A stretch of DNA of 63,336 nucleotides, taken from contig JALFVN010000011.1 of assembly GCA_022787565.1 (NCBI GenBank), positions 1 to 63,336 on the forward strand, in the 5' to 3' direction. How positions within the stretch are numbered: position 1 is the stretch's first letter; the number at the start of each line of letters is the position of its first letter. This DNA is from Clostridiales bacterium. GTDB lineage: Bacteria > Bacillota > Clostridia > Oscillospirales > Oscillospiraceae. Position numbers and translations under genes: made by a program. Below the pieces are notes generated by a model. The model did no database searches, was not told where the DNA came from, and saw only the letters and a program-made list of their open reading frames with translations. Below are positions 1 through 7,464 of this stretch, piece after piece.

Positions 1-44
1 TGAAAAATTGCGGAAATACACACAAGTATTCCCGCAATTTTTCA
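1..44. terminator. Long hairpin at window start, probable terminator of a gene outside the window
   Basis: A 13-bp stem (1-13 with 32-44) extends across one A/C mismatch into five more pairs (15-19 with 26-30) around a 6-nt loop. The arms carry A and T runs at their outer ends, so the hairpin could terminate transcription in either direction. The gene it serves would lie to the left of the window. Confidence 0.6.
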
Positions 45-86
45 TTTTACCTGAACGAAAAAATCCTCGCTCAAAACTGCTTTGCA

Positions 87-195
87 CCTGAAAAAGAGAG
101 CTTTTTCTGTCAGGCGAGGCGAAAAGCGCAGAAATACTGGATTTGTATTTCGAGCATTTTCAACGAAGCATGACGGGAAAAGATCCTTTTTCAGG
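87..195. repeat. Imperfect palindromic element with nested hairpin
   Basis: The outer arms, 87-115 and 168-195, are near-perfect inverted copies that begin CCTGAAAAAG and end CTTTTTCAGG. Between them lies a second small stem (GAAATAC with GTATTTC). No other copy was recognised in this window. No convincing gene was seen in 1-360; short open frames here have no recognisable product. From 196 to 362 nothing specific was found. Confidence 0.5.
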
Positions 196-362
196 CTGCC
201 GGATCCCTACCTTGCATGCCCTAAAGTGATGATACTTTGCCGGCTGTGTTGTTCTCTTAAGTCCATTGTCGCTGTTTCATGGATTCTGTCCGTAATACGC
301 GTTTTCCCTTCGCAAGCCGGAAGTTTTCCCTGTCTCCTTGCTGGGGATTCATACAGGACGCT

Positions 363-500
363 CATAAAAAGCAGAGATAGTCTACTTTTATAGCGCGTCA
401 CAGTCTGCATGAGACGTTTTTACGCGTTTCACGAAGTAGGACGACGCTTTATGCGGCGGTTGTCCCATAAAAAGTGTCTACTTTTTATGGGAAGATAGTA
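363..500 (+). repeat. Hairpin-bracketed repeat, family C, copy 1
   Basis: Related along its length to 58552-58702 (shared segments include AGTCTGCATGAGACG and GCGCGTCA). Each end is an A/T-rich hairpin. The left one (364-391) is imperfect. The right one is a perfect 12-bp stem, 464-475 with 480-491, around a GTCT loop. It abuts the degV stop codon, so the right hairpin probably also serves as the degV terminator on the minus strand. Confidence 0.7.
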
Positions 501-1340
501 TCAGTTCCTGAAAAAAGCAACCGCAATGGCGCCCGGCCCCGCATGCGTGCCAATCACGCTGCCGACGGTTGTATAACGGATATGCTCCAGTCCCGTTTCC
601 CAGAGCTGCTTGCTGTCCTCGATATATTTTCGCAGCAAAGCGTCAGAGAGACCGGTGTAGCCCAGCAGAACCGGCTTGCTGAAATCCACGCCGCCGGCTT
701 TTTCCATCTCCTGCACCAACAGGTTGTTCCCCATTTTTGAGCCCCGGGCCTTCCCCAGGATCCGGATCTCACCGTCGGCAACGGCGATTACCGGTTTAAT
801 GTTCAGTACAGCGCCGGCAAACGCCGCAGTTTTGGAAATGCGGCCGCCCTTCTTCAGATATTCAAGGGTATCCACCAGCGCCACCAGCAGGACTTTTCCC
901 TTCTCTTCCTCCAGCCTTTCGGCAATCTCTTTTGCTCCAAGACCGTTCTCCTTGAGTTGAAGAGCCAGTTCCGTTAAAATGCCTCCGCCAATAGCCGCGC
1001 TTCCACTGTCCACCACATAAATGTTCTCATAGTCCCCGGCGGCGATCACGGCGCTCTGATAGGTGCCGGAAAGCTTGGCAGCCAAGGTGATCACAACGGC
1101 GCTTTCTCCGGCCTGCTTCACCTTTTCATACTCTGCCTGAAAGGACGCAGGCGTCGCCTGACTGGTCGTGGGATGCACGTCAGTTTCCACCAGCTTCTCA
1201 TAAAAGGCTTTGTGGTCGATGGTAACACCGTCAATAAATTCCTCTTCGCCAAAATGGACCGTGAGGGGTACCACGCTGACCCGGGATTTCACCTCGGGCA
1301 TCAGATCTGTGGTGGAATCCACGATTATTCTTGTTTTCAT
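501..1340 (-). CDS. DegV family fatty-acid-binding protein
   Basis: A full-length DegV protein of 279 aa that opens with the family's typical N-terminus (TRIIVDSTTDL) and carries the conserved VVPLTVHFG strand. DegV proteins bind a fatty acid. Several, such as FakB, present it to the kinase FakA for phosphorylation and entry into phospholipid synthesis. No FakA-like kinase lies in this window. The gene starts 13 nt after the MarR-type gene and is presumably cotranscribed with it. Family assignment is firm; a FakB role is inference. Confidence 0.9.
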   Translation of the reverse strand: MKTRIIVDSTTDLMPEVKSRVSVVPLTVHFGEEEFIDGVTIDHKAFYEKLVETDVHPTTSQATPASFQAEYEKVKQAGESAVVITLAAKLSGTYQSAVIAAGDYENIYVVDSGSAAIGGGILTELALQLKENGLGAKEIAERLEEEKGKVLLVALVDTLEYLKKGGRISKTAAFAGAVLNIKPVIAVADGEIRILGKARGSKMGNNLLVQEMEKAGGVDFSKPVLLGYTGLSDALLRKYIEDSKQLWETGLEHIRYTTVGSVIGTHAGPGAIAVAFFRN

Positions 1341-1353
1341 CTCTAAATTCCTT

Positions 1354-1821
1354 TCATTTTGGGGATGTTATGCCTTGTTTCCCTCTGTTTTTTGCCACGG
1401 CCTCCAAACTTTCGCTGATAGTAGTCAGGCCGTGGTAAAAGGAAAGCCGTTCTTCCTCCGTCAGGCCAACGCTGACTTCCTCCAGTACGCAGTCGATTTT
1501 TTCGGAGATCATTTTTCCGAACGCTGTGCCCTTTTCAGTCAGAAGTAACGGACTTTTATACCGTTTTGCGTTTTTTGCATCACAGCTCACAAATCCGTTG
1601 ACCTCCAGATATTCCAGAGCGCGGGAGATGGTCGCTTTATCTTCCTCGCAGCGCTCACACAGCTCCGTAGCTGTCAGGCCCCTGGCGGCGTACAGATAAT
1701 ACAGGCAGGAGATATGGGCGCTGCGCAGATTGTATTCCGCCATCTCCTGGTTTTTGATTTTGCGGATATTGCGGCTGATCCGGTTGATCAGGACAGTGAA
1801 GGTCTCAAAACGTTTTTCCAT
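1354..1821 (-). CDS. MarR family transcriptional regulator
   Basis: A 155-aa winged-helix protein. Residues about 45-100 hold the MarR helix-turn-helix (LTATELCERCEEDKATISRAL) and wing. The ATG at 1821 follows a GGAGAG Shine-Dalgarno; the longer open frame upstream runs through the promoter and palindrome and is not credible as coding. It is the first gene of a two-gene unit with degV. A perfect palindrome overlaps the predicted transcription start, so autorepression is likely. Pairing with a fatty-acid-binding protein suggests a FabT-like lipid-responsive regulator, but no fab gene is nearby to support that. Confidence 0.88.
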   Translation of the reverse strand: MEKRFETFTVLINRISRNIRKIKNQEMAEYNLRSAHISCLYYLYAARGLTATELCERCEEDKATISRALEYLEVNGFVSCDAKNAKRYKSPLLLTEKGTAFGKMISEKIDCVLEEVSVGLTEEERLSFYHGLTTISESLEAVAKNRGKQGITSPK

Positions 1822-1834
1822 AGCGGCTCTCCTT

Positions 1835-1850
1835 TGTTGAAATTTCAACA
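1835..1850. promoter_or_regulatory. Perfect 16-bp palindrome, probable MarR operator
   Basis: TGTTGAAATTTCAACA is its own reverse complement. It begins at the predicted +1 of the marR-degV promoter and ends 13 nt before the ATG, which suits a repressor site. Known facts: MarR proteins bind palindromes of about this size. Inference: the product of the adjacent gene binds here. Confidence 0.65.
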
Positions 1851-1856
1851 GGCCGG

Positions 1857-1885
1857 ATTGTACCACAGTCTTGGTGAAATTGCAA
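1857..1885 (-). promoter_or_regulatory. Promoter of marR-degV
   Basis: On the minus strand, TTGCAA (1880-1885), a 17-nt spacer and TACAAT (1857-1862) preceded by TGG, an extended -10. Transcription would start near 1850. Confidence 0.7.
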
Positions 1886-2263
1886 TAAGGAATATGCAGA
1901 CATACCGGAATAACGGCAACGGGTCAAATCCGGTCAAAATGCTGAAGTATTTCTGCCGCTTTCCCTTCCATGCAGCTTGTGGTATACTTCTAAGAACAAA
2001 AAGGGAGGGTTTACCATGTTGCTTCAAGCAAAAAAGAAAAGTATCCCACCAGGCTTCCCCGTTGCGCCGCCCGGTGGAACCCGGTCCGCGGCTCTTCCGG
2101 CCGTGCCCCGCCGCGCCGCCTTTCCCGGCGTCAAGGCATCGCCAAAAGATGTGCAAAATACGCAAGCACATTTTACAAGCGCTCGTGTATATTGTTCTTT
2201 TTCTGATAAATTTTTTGTGCATATCATCTAAAAAAATTTTTAATTTTTTTGTGCTTCCGTCAA
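1886..2263. other. Intergenic stretch between divergent regulators, no firm gene
   Basis: No recognisable gene. An ATG at 2016 has a good Shine-Dalgarno (GGGAGGG) and opens 71 codons to 2231, but the protein is Pro/Ala/Arg-rich, has no recognised domain and ends in an A/T-rich tract. It is reported here only as a possible small ORF. The last 60 bases are strongly A/T-rich and lead into the gntR promoter. Confidence 0.3.
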
Positions 2264-2292
2264 TTGAAAAGCGTAAATCAGCTATGTATAAT
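2264..2292 (+). promoter_or_regulatory. Promoter of the GntR regulator gene
   Basis: TTGAAA (2264-2269), a 17-nt spacer and a perfect TATAAT (2287-2292). The start codon follows 24 nt later, after an AAAGGAGAA ribosome site. Confidence 0.75.
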
Positions 2293-2315
2293 ACAGACGT
2301 AAAGGAGAAACGGAT

Positions 2316-2975
2316 ATGTCCCTCAAGAAAAATTTGGATGTCAAGGTTTTTGAGCAGCTTCGGGAAATGGTAATTCGCAGTGAGTGGACCCCCGGACAGG
2401 CCCTCAGCGCCGACGAGCTTGCCGCGTTCTTCGGGGTAAGCAAGACCCCGGTGCTGCACGCGCTCAAGCGCATGGAAGAGCAGAAGATGCTCAACGTAAC
2501 TTCAACTGGTCACTTCTATGTTCCTGAATACTCGGAAAAAGACATTTGTGATCTGCTGGAAATGCGGGCGCTTCTTGAACGCCAGACCATTCTCAAGCTC
2601 AGCACGCACAGGGAACTCCTTGATTTTTACGAACTGTCTCTGTTGGTCACAGAGTGCTCCGCCGCAAACAAGCACGGAAACGTGGTTTCTGCCCGAAAAG
2701 CAGATATGGAGTTTCACCGTCTCCTTACAAACTCCGTCAACAACCCCTATCTCAGCGATCTTTACGACCGGATCCTGTCTCAGTTCATCGTTGCCAACTA
2801 CCTGCTGACTGACCCGACACAGGCACAGCAAACCATCGCGGCGGACGAGCATGTTACGATTCTGGAGGCAATCAGGGCCGAGGATTACACCGCCGCCTGT
2901 GCCGCCATGGATATGCATATTTTTGGCGCAAGAGACAAGATTCTGAAGAAAATGCGTCTGCGGGATGCAGACTGA
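2316..2975 (+). CDS. GntR family regulator, FadR/FCD type
   Basis: A 219-aa protein with an N-terminal GntR winged helix (about residues 5-70, including LSADELAAFFGVSKTPVLHAL) and an all-helical C-terminal FCD ligand domain with conserved Asp/His positions (FHRLLTN and the C-terminal MDMHIFGARDKI). FCD regulators usually sense an organic acid or sugar acid and control the adjacent catabolic genes. It is the first gene before the aldolase and tripartite transporter, reading the same way, and probably regulates them. The ligand cannot be read from the sequence. Confidence 0.9.
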   Translation: MSLKKNLDVKVFEQLREMVIRSEWTPGQALSADELAAFFGVSKTPVLHALKRMEEQKMLNVTSTGHFYVPEYSEKDICDLLEMRALLERQTILKLSTHRELLDFYELSLLVTECSAANKHGNVVSARKADMEFHRLLTNSVNNPYLSDLYDRILSQFIVANYLLTDPTQAQQTIAADEHVTILEAIRAEDYTAACAAMDMHIFGARDKILKKMRLRDAD

Positions 2976-2990
2976 TTCCTCTGGCAAAGG

Positions 2991-3009
2991 CCGGAAGCCT
3001 CCGGTTTTT
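2991..3009 (+). terminator. Short hairpin with T run between gntR and the aldolase gene
   Basis: CCGGA (2991-2995) pairs with TCCGG (3000-3004) around AGCC and is followed by five T. The stem is weak, so readthrough into the aldolase gene is plausible. Confidence 0.4.
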
Positions 3010-3050
3010 GAATAAATTATCTTTATACAATATTTTGGAGGGCTATCAGA

Positions 3051-3965
3051 ATGAACGTTAGAGACACTGCAAAGAAGCCTTACGGCATTTGCCCCGCTTC
3101 CATGACAATTTGGAATGCAGACCAGACCTATAACAAAAAGGGCATGGAGAAATACCTGACCTGGATGCTTGACAACGGCGCACACTCCATCTCCATCTGC
3201 GGCTCCACCGGTGAAAACGTCGCAATGAACATGGAAGAGCAGCGCGAGATCATCGGTCATGTCGCTTCTTTCCTCGGTGGTCAGGTTCCCCTCATTGCAG
3301 GCACCGGCCGTTATGACACGCTCAACACCATCAAAATGAGCCAGTATGCAGCGGAAGTTGGCTGCGACGGCGTTATGGTCATTCTTCCCTACTACCTTTC
3401 TCCGCACAAAAAGGCTGTTATGCAGCACTTCCGTGACATCCGCGCAGCCATCGACATCCGCATGATGATCTACAACAACCCCTGGTTTGCCGGCTACGAA
3501 ATGACCGTTCCCGAAATCATCGAGCTGGTCGAAGACGGCACCATTCAGGACATCAAGGCTGCCCATGGCGATCCCGACCGTGTCCATAAGCTCAAGTTCT
3601 ACCTGGGCGACAAGCTGAACGTGTTCTACGGCCATGACTACTGCGCCGCAGAGGCTCTCCTGGTCGGCGAAGCTGACGGCTGGCTGTCCGGTTATCCCGC
3701 CGTTCTCACCAAGCAGTGCCGCGCCATCTACGACGCCGCAAAGGCCGGCGACGTGCAGGGCACCATCAAGGCTCAGCAGAACATCCAGCCCTACATTGAT
3801 TACTTCTTCAACGACAAGGTCAACGGCGTTCCCCACTGGCAGGAGATCTGCAAGTACACGCTGCAGGCACAGGGTCTGGACGTGGGTTGGCCCAGAAAGC
3901 CTCTGGGCGAGCTGGATGACGCAAACAAGAAAAAGATTGAGAAGCTCCTTGCCGATATGGACTGA
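3051..3965 (+). CDS. DHDPS/NAL-family class I aldolase
   Basis: A 304-aa (beta/alpha)8 protein of the dihydrodipicolinate synthase / N-acetylneuraminate lyase superfamily. Seen: the STGEN loop (SICGSTGENVAM), the YNNP segment carrying the proton-relay Tyr, and the Schiff-base Lys region (DIKAAHGD). The family cleaves or condenses pyruvate-type keto acids. Here the neighbours are a tripartite transporter, a 2-hydroxyacid dehydrogenase and a sugar kinase rather than lysine genes, so a catabolic keto-acid or sugar-acid aldolase or dehydratase is more likely than DapA. Strong ribosome site TGGAGGG. Substrate unknown. Confidence 0.88.
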   Translation: MNVRDTAKKPYGICPASMTIWNADQTYNKKGMEKYLTWMLDNGAHSISICGSTGENVAMNMEEQREIIGHVASFLGGQVPLIAGTGRYDTLNTIKMSQYAAEVGCDGVMVILPYYLSPHKKAVMQHFRDIRAAIDIRMMIYNNPWFAGYEMTVPEIIELVEDGTIQDIKAAHGDPDRVHKLKFYLGDKLNVFYGHDYCAAEALLVGEADGWLSGYPAVLTKQCRAIYDAAKAGDVQGTIKAQQNIQPYIDYFFNDKVNGVPHWQEICKYTLQAQGLDVGWPRKPLGELDDANKKKIEKLLADMD

Positions 3966-4061
3966 GTCCCCGACTCATTCCTGTTCGTAAATTCGTAAGA
4001 AATGATGCGCTGCGCAAACGGCGTATCAAAAAAATAAAAAAAAACAAAAGGAGACAACAAA

Positions 4062-5108
4062 ATGAAGAAAGTGCTTGCACTCATTCTTGCGCTCTGCATG
4101 GTCTTTGCTCTGTGCGCATGCGGATCCAGTGCCCCTGCCGAAACCCCTGCTCCTGCCGAGACCCCTGCCGAAGCTCCTGCTGAGGCTCCCGCCGAAGCAC
4201 CCGCAGAAGGCGTCGACCTCTCCAACGCCTCCGTCACCATCATCTGCCCCTACGGTGCAGGCGGCGGCACCGACACCACCATGCGTGTTCTTGCCCAGGC
4301 CGCTGAGAAGGTCGTCGGCGGCACCTACACTGTTGAGAACCACACCGGCGGTTCCGGCACCACTGGTCTTTATGACTGCCTTGCCGCAGAGCATGACGGC
4401 TACACCCTCGCTACCGCTTCTGTTGACCTCATCACGCTGTCTCTTCTCGGCATTGCCGACGATCTGACTCTGGACACCTTCGCTCCCATCTGCATCCTCA
4501 ACGGTGAGCCTGCCGCAATCATTGTCCCCGCCGACAGCCCCTATCAGACCATTGAAGACTTTGTCCAGGCCGGCATCGACAATCCCGGCACCGTCACGCT
4601 GGCCAACGCAGGCGCCGGCAACATCTGGCACCTGGCCGCCATCGGCGTTGAACTGAAAACCGGCGCTTCCTTCAGCCACATTCCTTACAGCGACGGCACC
4701 TCCGCTTCTCTGCCCGCAGTTCTTGCCGGCGACGTTGACGCCGTGATCTGCTCCCCCGCTGAGGCCGCTTCCTTCATCGAAGCCGGCGATCTGAAGGTCC
4801 TCGCAGTCGCTGCCGCCGATCGTCTCCCCGCATATCCTGATGTTCCCACCTTCACCGAAAGCGGCGTTGATCTGATCATCATGGCCCTTCGCGGCCTGTG
4901 CGTGCCCGCAGACGCCCCTGCCGATGTGGTCGCCGCCATGCAGGACGCCTTTGCAGAGGTCATCGCTTCTGAAGAGTGCCAGCAGCTGCTTGCCGACGCA
5001 AACCAGACCTATATGCCCTTTGACGCAGAAGGCACCGCCGAGCTGCTCAACGGCATGCGCTCCAACTACGAAGCCATCATTGAAGCTTACCTCGCAAGCG
5101 CTGGCTGA
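4062..5108 (+). CDS. Tripartite tricarboxylate transporter substrate-binding lipoprotein (TctC type)
   Basis: A 348-aa secreted binding protein. Residues 1-20 form a lipoprotein signal peptide ending in the lipobox LCAC, with Cys20 as the lipidated residue. Residues about 24-50 are a Pro/Ala/Glu linker made of repeated AEAP units. The remainder is a Bug/TctC fold with the typical ICPYGAGGGTD ligand loop and NHTGGSG segment. It would capture an organic acid at the cell surface and pass it to TctA/TctB. Shine-Dalgarno AAAAGGAGA. A stable hairpin follows the stop codon. Confidence 0.93.
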   Translation: MKKVLALILALCMVFALCACGSSAPAETPAPAETPAEAPAEAPAEAPAEGVDLSNASVTIICPYGAGGGTDTTMRVLAQAAEKVVGGTYTVENHTGGSGTTGLYDCLAAEHDGYTLATASVDLITLSLLGIADDLTLDTFAPICILNGEPAAIIVPADSPYQTIEDFVQAGIDNPGTVTLANAGAGNIWHLAAIGVELKTGASFSHIPYSDGTSASLPAVLAGDVDAVICSPAEAASFIEAGDLKVLAVAAADRLPAYPDVPTFTESGVDLIIMALRGLCVPADAPADVVAAMQDAFAEVIASEECQQLLADANQTYMPFDAEGTAELLNGMRSNYEAIIEAYLASAG

Positions 5109-5142
5109 TCATTTGTAAACACATAAGCAGCCTAGTAACCCG

Positions 5143-5172
5143 GGGCGTGCACGAACCCGTGCACGCCCTTTT
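5143..5172 (+). terminator. Intercistronic hairpin between tctC and tctB
   Basis: A perfect 11-bp G/C-rich stem (5143-5153 with 5158-5168), loop AACC, followed by only four T. It lies inside the transporter operon, so it may act as a partial terminator and a 3' stabiliser that keeps binding-protein mRNA above membrane-subunit mRNA. That role is inference from other transporter operons. Confidence 0.7.
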
Positions 5173-5194
5173 GCTAAAAAAGGAGTCTCTGCCC

Positions 5195-5662
5195 ATGAAG
5201 CTAAAACATCTCAATCTGATTTTTTCAGGAATGTTGATCGTTCTGGCAGGAATTTTCTTCAAATACGCCGATACCTTTAAGATGCTTCCCGGACAGGCCG
5301 ATATCGGCCCCAAAGCATTCCCCAGATTCGTGTCTGTCGTAATTGTGATTCTGGCAATTCTTCTGATCATTACCGAGCTTAAGAAAAATGATCAGACCAA
5401 GGTTCAGCTGTTTAACCTGAAATTCCTGATCGGTCTTGTCACTGCTGTTCTCTATTTTCTCCTGTTTAAAAAGGTCGGCTTCGTTCTGTGCAGCATGGTT
5501 TCCATCTTTGTCATGGAAGTTCTGCTTCTCAATGAACCATTCAAAAAGGCCTGGCCTCTGGTCACCGGCGTTGCCGTCATCGTCCCTATTGTGATCTATC
5601 TTGTTTTCGGCATGGCGCTCAAGGTCCCCCTGCCCGCCGGACTTCTTTCATTCTTGTCCTGA
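5195..5662 (+). CDS. Tripartite tricarboxylate transporter small membrane subunit (TctB type)
   Basis: A 155-aa protein with about four predicted membrane helices and the family's small-subunit layout. The ATG at 5195 has AAAGGAG at the right distance. An upstream in-frame ATG lies inside the intercistronic hairpin and is rejected. It works with the large TctA subunit that follows 12 nt downstream. Confidence 0.88.
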   Translation: MKLKHLNLIFSGMLIVLAGIFFKYADTFKMLPGQADIGPKAFPRFVSVVIVILAILLIITELKKNDQTKVQLFNLKFLIGLVTAVLYFLLFKKVGFVLCSMVSIFVMEVLLLNEPFKKAWPLVTGVAVIVPIVIYLVFGMALKVPLPAGLLSFLS

Positions 5663-5674
5663 GGAGGGAATAAA

Positions 5675-7159
5675 ATGGTATTTATTCAATCTCTCCTGAC
5701 CATTCTGCACCCGTCGGTCCTGCTGGTGATGATCATCGGCAGTATCGGAGGCATAGTGATCGGCGCAATGCCCGGCCTGACCTCTGTCATGGGTGTTACC
5801 CTGCTGCTTCCCTTTACCTACGGTATGGATGCAACCACCGGTATGGCGATGCTGCTTTCCATCTCCTTCGGCGCGATCTATGGCGGGTCGATCACTGCCA
5901 TTCTGATCGGCACTCCCGGTACGCCCGCCTCTGCGGCTACCATGATAGAAGGCCGCCAGTTTGCGGCCCGCGGCGAGGGCGGAAGAGCTCTCGGCATTTC
6001 CACCGTTTCCTCCTGGGTCGGCGGCACGATCAGCGCCATCATGCTTATTCTGATTGCTCCCCAGCTGGCCAAGCTTGCTTTGAAATTCGGCGCTCCCGAG
6101 TATTGCACCCTTTGCCTGTTCGGTCTTACGATTATCGCCTCCATTTCCGGAAAAAGTCTGCTTAAGGGCGCAATTGCCGGTTTTCTGGGCTTGCTGATCT
6201 CCACGATCGGCATTGACCCCATGACCGGTTTCTCCCGTTTTGCCTTTGGCAACATCAATCTGTACAGCGGGCTTCAGACCGTTCCGCTGATGATCGGTCT
6301 CTTTGCGATCAGCCAGGTTTTTGTCAACCTGAAAGACGGCGTGGAGCAAAACGTCATTACCCAGAAAGTAACCAGCATTCTCCCCTCCTGGTCTGATCTA
6401 AAGCAGTCTCTTCCCGTTGCCATCCGCAGCGGTTTCATCGGTACCTTTATCGGAATCATCCCCGCAGCCGGCGCAGATATTGCCGCCTTTGTCTCCTACG
6501 ACGTGGCGAAAAAATTCTCCAAGCACCCTGAGGCTTTCGGAACCGGCTGCATTGAGGGTCTTGCCGCTCCTGAAGCGGGCAACAACGGCGATACCTCCGG
6601 CGCTCTTGTTCCCATGCTGACCCTGGGCGTACCCGGTGACGCAACCGCCGCCGTCCTTGTGGGCGCACTTACGCTTCACGGCCTTCAGCCCGGCCCCACG
6701 CTCTTCACCAAGGACATTGTGGTCGTAAACGATATCTTTGCCAGCGCGCTGATCGCCAATCTGCTTTTCCTGATTTTCGGCCTTCTGGGAATTCGCTTAT
6801 TTATCAAGATCATTCAGATCAAGCCCTACATCCTGACGCCCATCATTTTCGTGCTGTGCATCATCGGTTCCTTTGCTCTGCGCAATAATATCTTTGATGT
6901 AGGCGCAATGCTGATCATTTCGGTAATCGGCTACTTCTTTGTCTATCTTGAAATCCCAATCGCGCCTATCGTCCTTGCCCTGATTCTCGGGCCCATGTTC
7001 GAAAGCAACATGCGCCGTTCGCTTCTGCTTTCCCAGGGCAGCTTCACGATCTTCTTCACCCGTCCCATTTCCCTCTTCTTCATTCTGCTGGCCGTTATTT
7101 CTCTGCTGTGGCCCATTCTGCGCAAGAAGCTTGAGAAGGAGACCGGTGCCTCTCTCTGA
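5675..7159 (+). CDS. Tripartite tricarboxylate transporter large membrane subunit (TctA type)
   Basis: A 494-aa polytopic protein with about 11-12 helices. The conserved TctA motifs are present: GAMPGLTSVMG near residue 30, GGSITAILIGTPGTP at about 70-84, and EAGNNGDTSGALVPMLTLGVPG around 295-320. It forms the ion-coupled channel for the substrate delivered by the TctC lipoprotein. It is the last transporter gene and is followed by a hairpin and a family A repeat element. Confidence 0.95.
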   Translation: MVFIQSLLTILHPSVLLVMIIGSIGGIVIGAMPGLTSVMGVTLLLPFTYGMDATTGMAMLLSISFGAIYGGSITAILIGTPGTPASAATMIEGRQFAARGEGGRALGISTVSSWVGGTISAIMLILIAPQLAKLALKFGAPEYCTLCLFGLTIIASISGKSLLKGAIAGFLGLLISTIGIDPMTGFSRFAFGNINLYSGLQTVPLMIGLFAISQVFVNLKDGVEQNVITQKVTSILPSWSDLKQSLPVAIRSGFIGTFIGIIPAAGADIAAFVSYDVAKKFSKHPEAFGTGCIEGLAAPEAGNNGDTSGALVPMLTLGVPGDATAAVLVGALTLHGLQPGPTLFTKDIVVVNDIFASALIANLLFLIFGLLGIRLFIKIIQIKPYILTPIIFVLCIIGSFALRNNIFDVGAMLIISVIGYFFVYLEIPIAPIVLALILGPMFESNMRRSLLLSQGSFTIFFTRPISLFFILLAVISLLWPILRKKLEKETGASL

Positions 7160-7180
7160 TCCGGCATTTTGAAACAGCAT

Positions 7181-7208
7181 GACCGGCTGAAACGGGTTTC
7201 AGCCGGTC
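7181..7208. repeat. Gene-end hairpin, left copy flanking family A element
   Basis: An 11-12-bp stem (GACCGGCTGAAA with its complement) around a CGGG loop. The 26 bases 7183-7208 recur exactly at 7418-7443 on the other side of the element. The right copy is followed by ATTTTCC and looks like the original tctA terminator; the left copy runs straight into the element. Confidence 0.85.
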
Positions 7209-7417
7209 GAGACTGTTAAAAATCTATACTTCAATCGTCGACAATAGAGTCGCAGGGGAGCGCGAGGGGGTAAGGCCCGCCTCGCGTTACAATAACCCGC
7301 CGCCAAAAAGCTTGAAAGATCAAGCTTTTTGGGCGAAGCAGCGTTTTGAAGAAATCAAAACGCTCGGCGGTTGAAGCGGTCAAAAAAGTCCCTCTGGGTC
7401 TTTTTTGACAAGCTGGC
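7209..7417 (+). mobile_element. Family A structured repeat element, copy 1
   Basis: About 205 nt, non-coding. It starts GAGACTGTTAAAAA, ends TTTTTTGACAAGCTG, and contains several hairpins: GCGAGG/CCTCGC, an 11-bp stem AAAAAGCTTGA, a stem GCGTTTTGA, and a terminal stem beginning GTCAAAAAAG. It is closely related to 20094-20296 (opposite orientation) and to the start of 63038-63336. It is bracketed by exact 26-bp copies of the local hairpin. No protein is encoded. Confidence 0.85.
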
Positions 7418-7443
7418 CCGGCTGAAACGGGTTTCAGCCGGTC
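7418..7443. repeat. Gene-end hairpin, right copy flanking family A element
   Basis: An exact repeat of 7183-7208. See that entry for the stem. It lies 21 nt before the ATG of the next gene, so it may also attenuate transcription into the downstream membrane-protein gene. Confidence 0.85.
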
Positions 7444-7464
7444 ATTTTCCAAGGGAGTGTTTGC

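Noticed and set aside
2016-2231. 71-codon ORF with a good ribosome site
   Set aside because: Pro/Ala/Arg-rich without a recognisable domain and ending in an A/T-rich promoter region; kept only as a remark in the intergenic entry.
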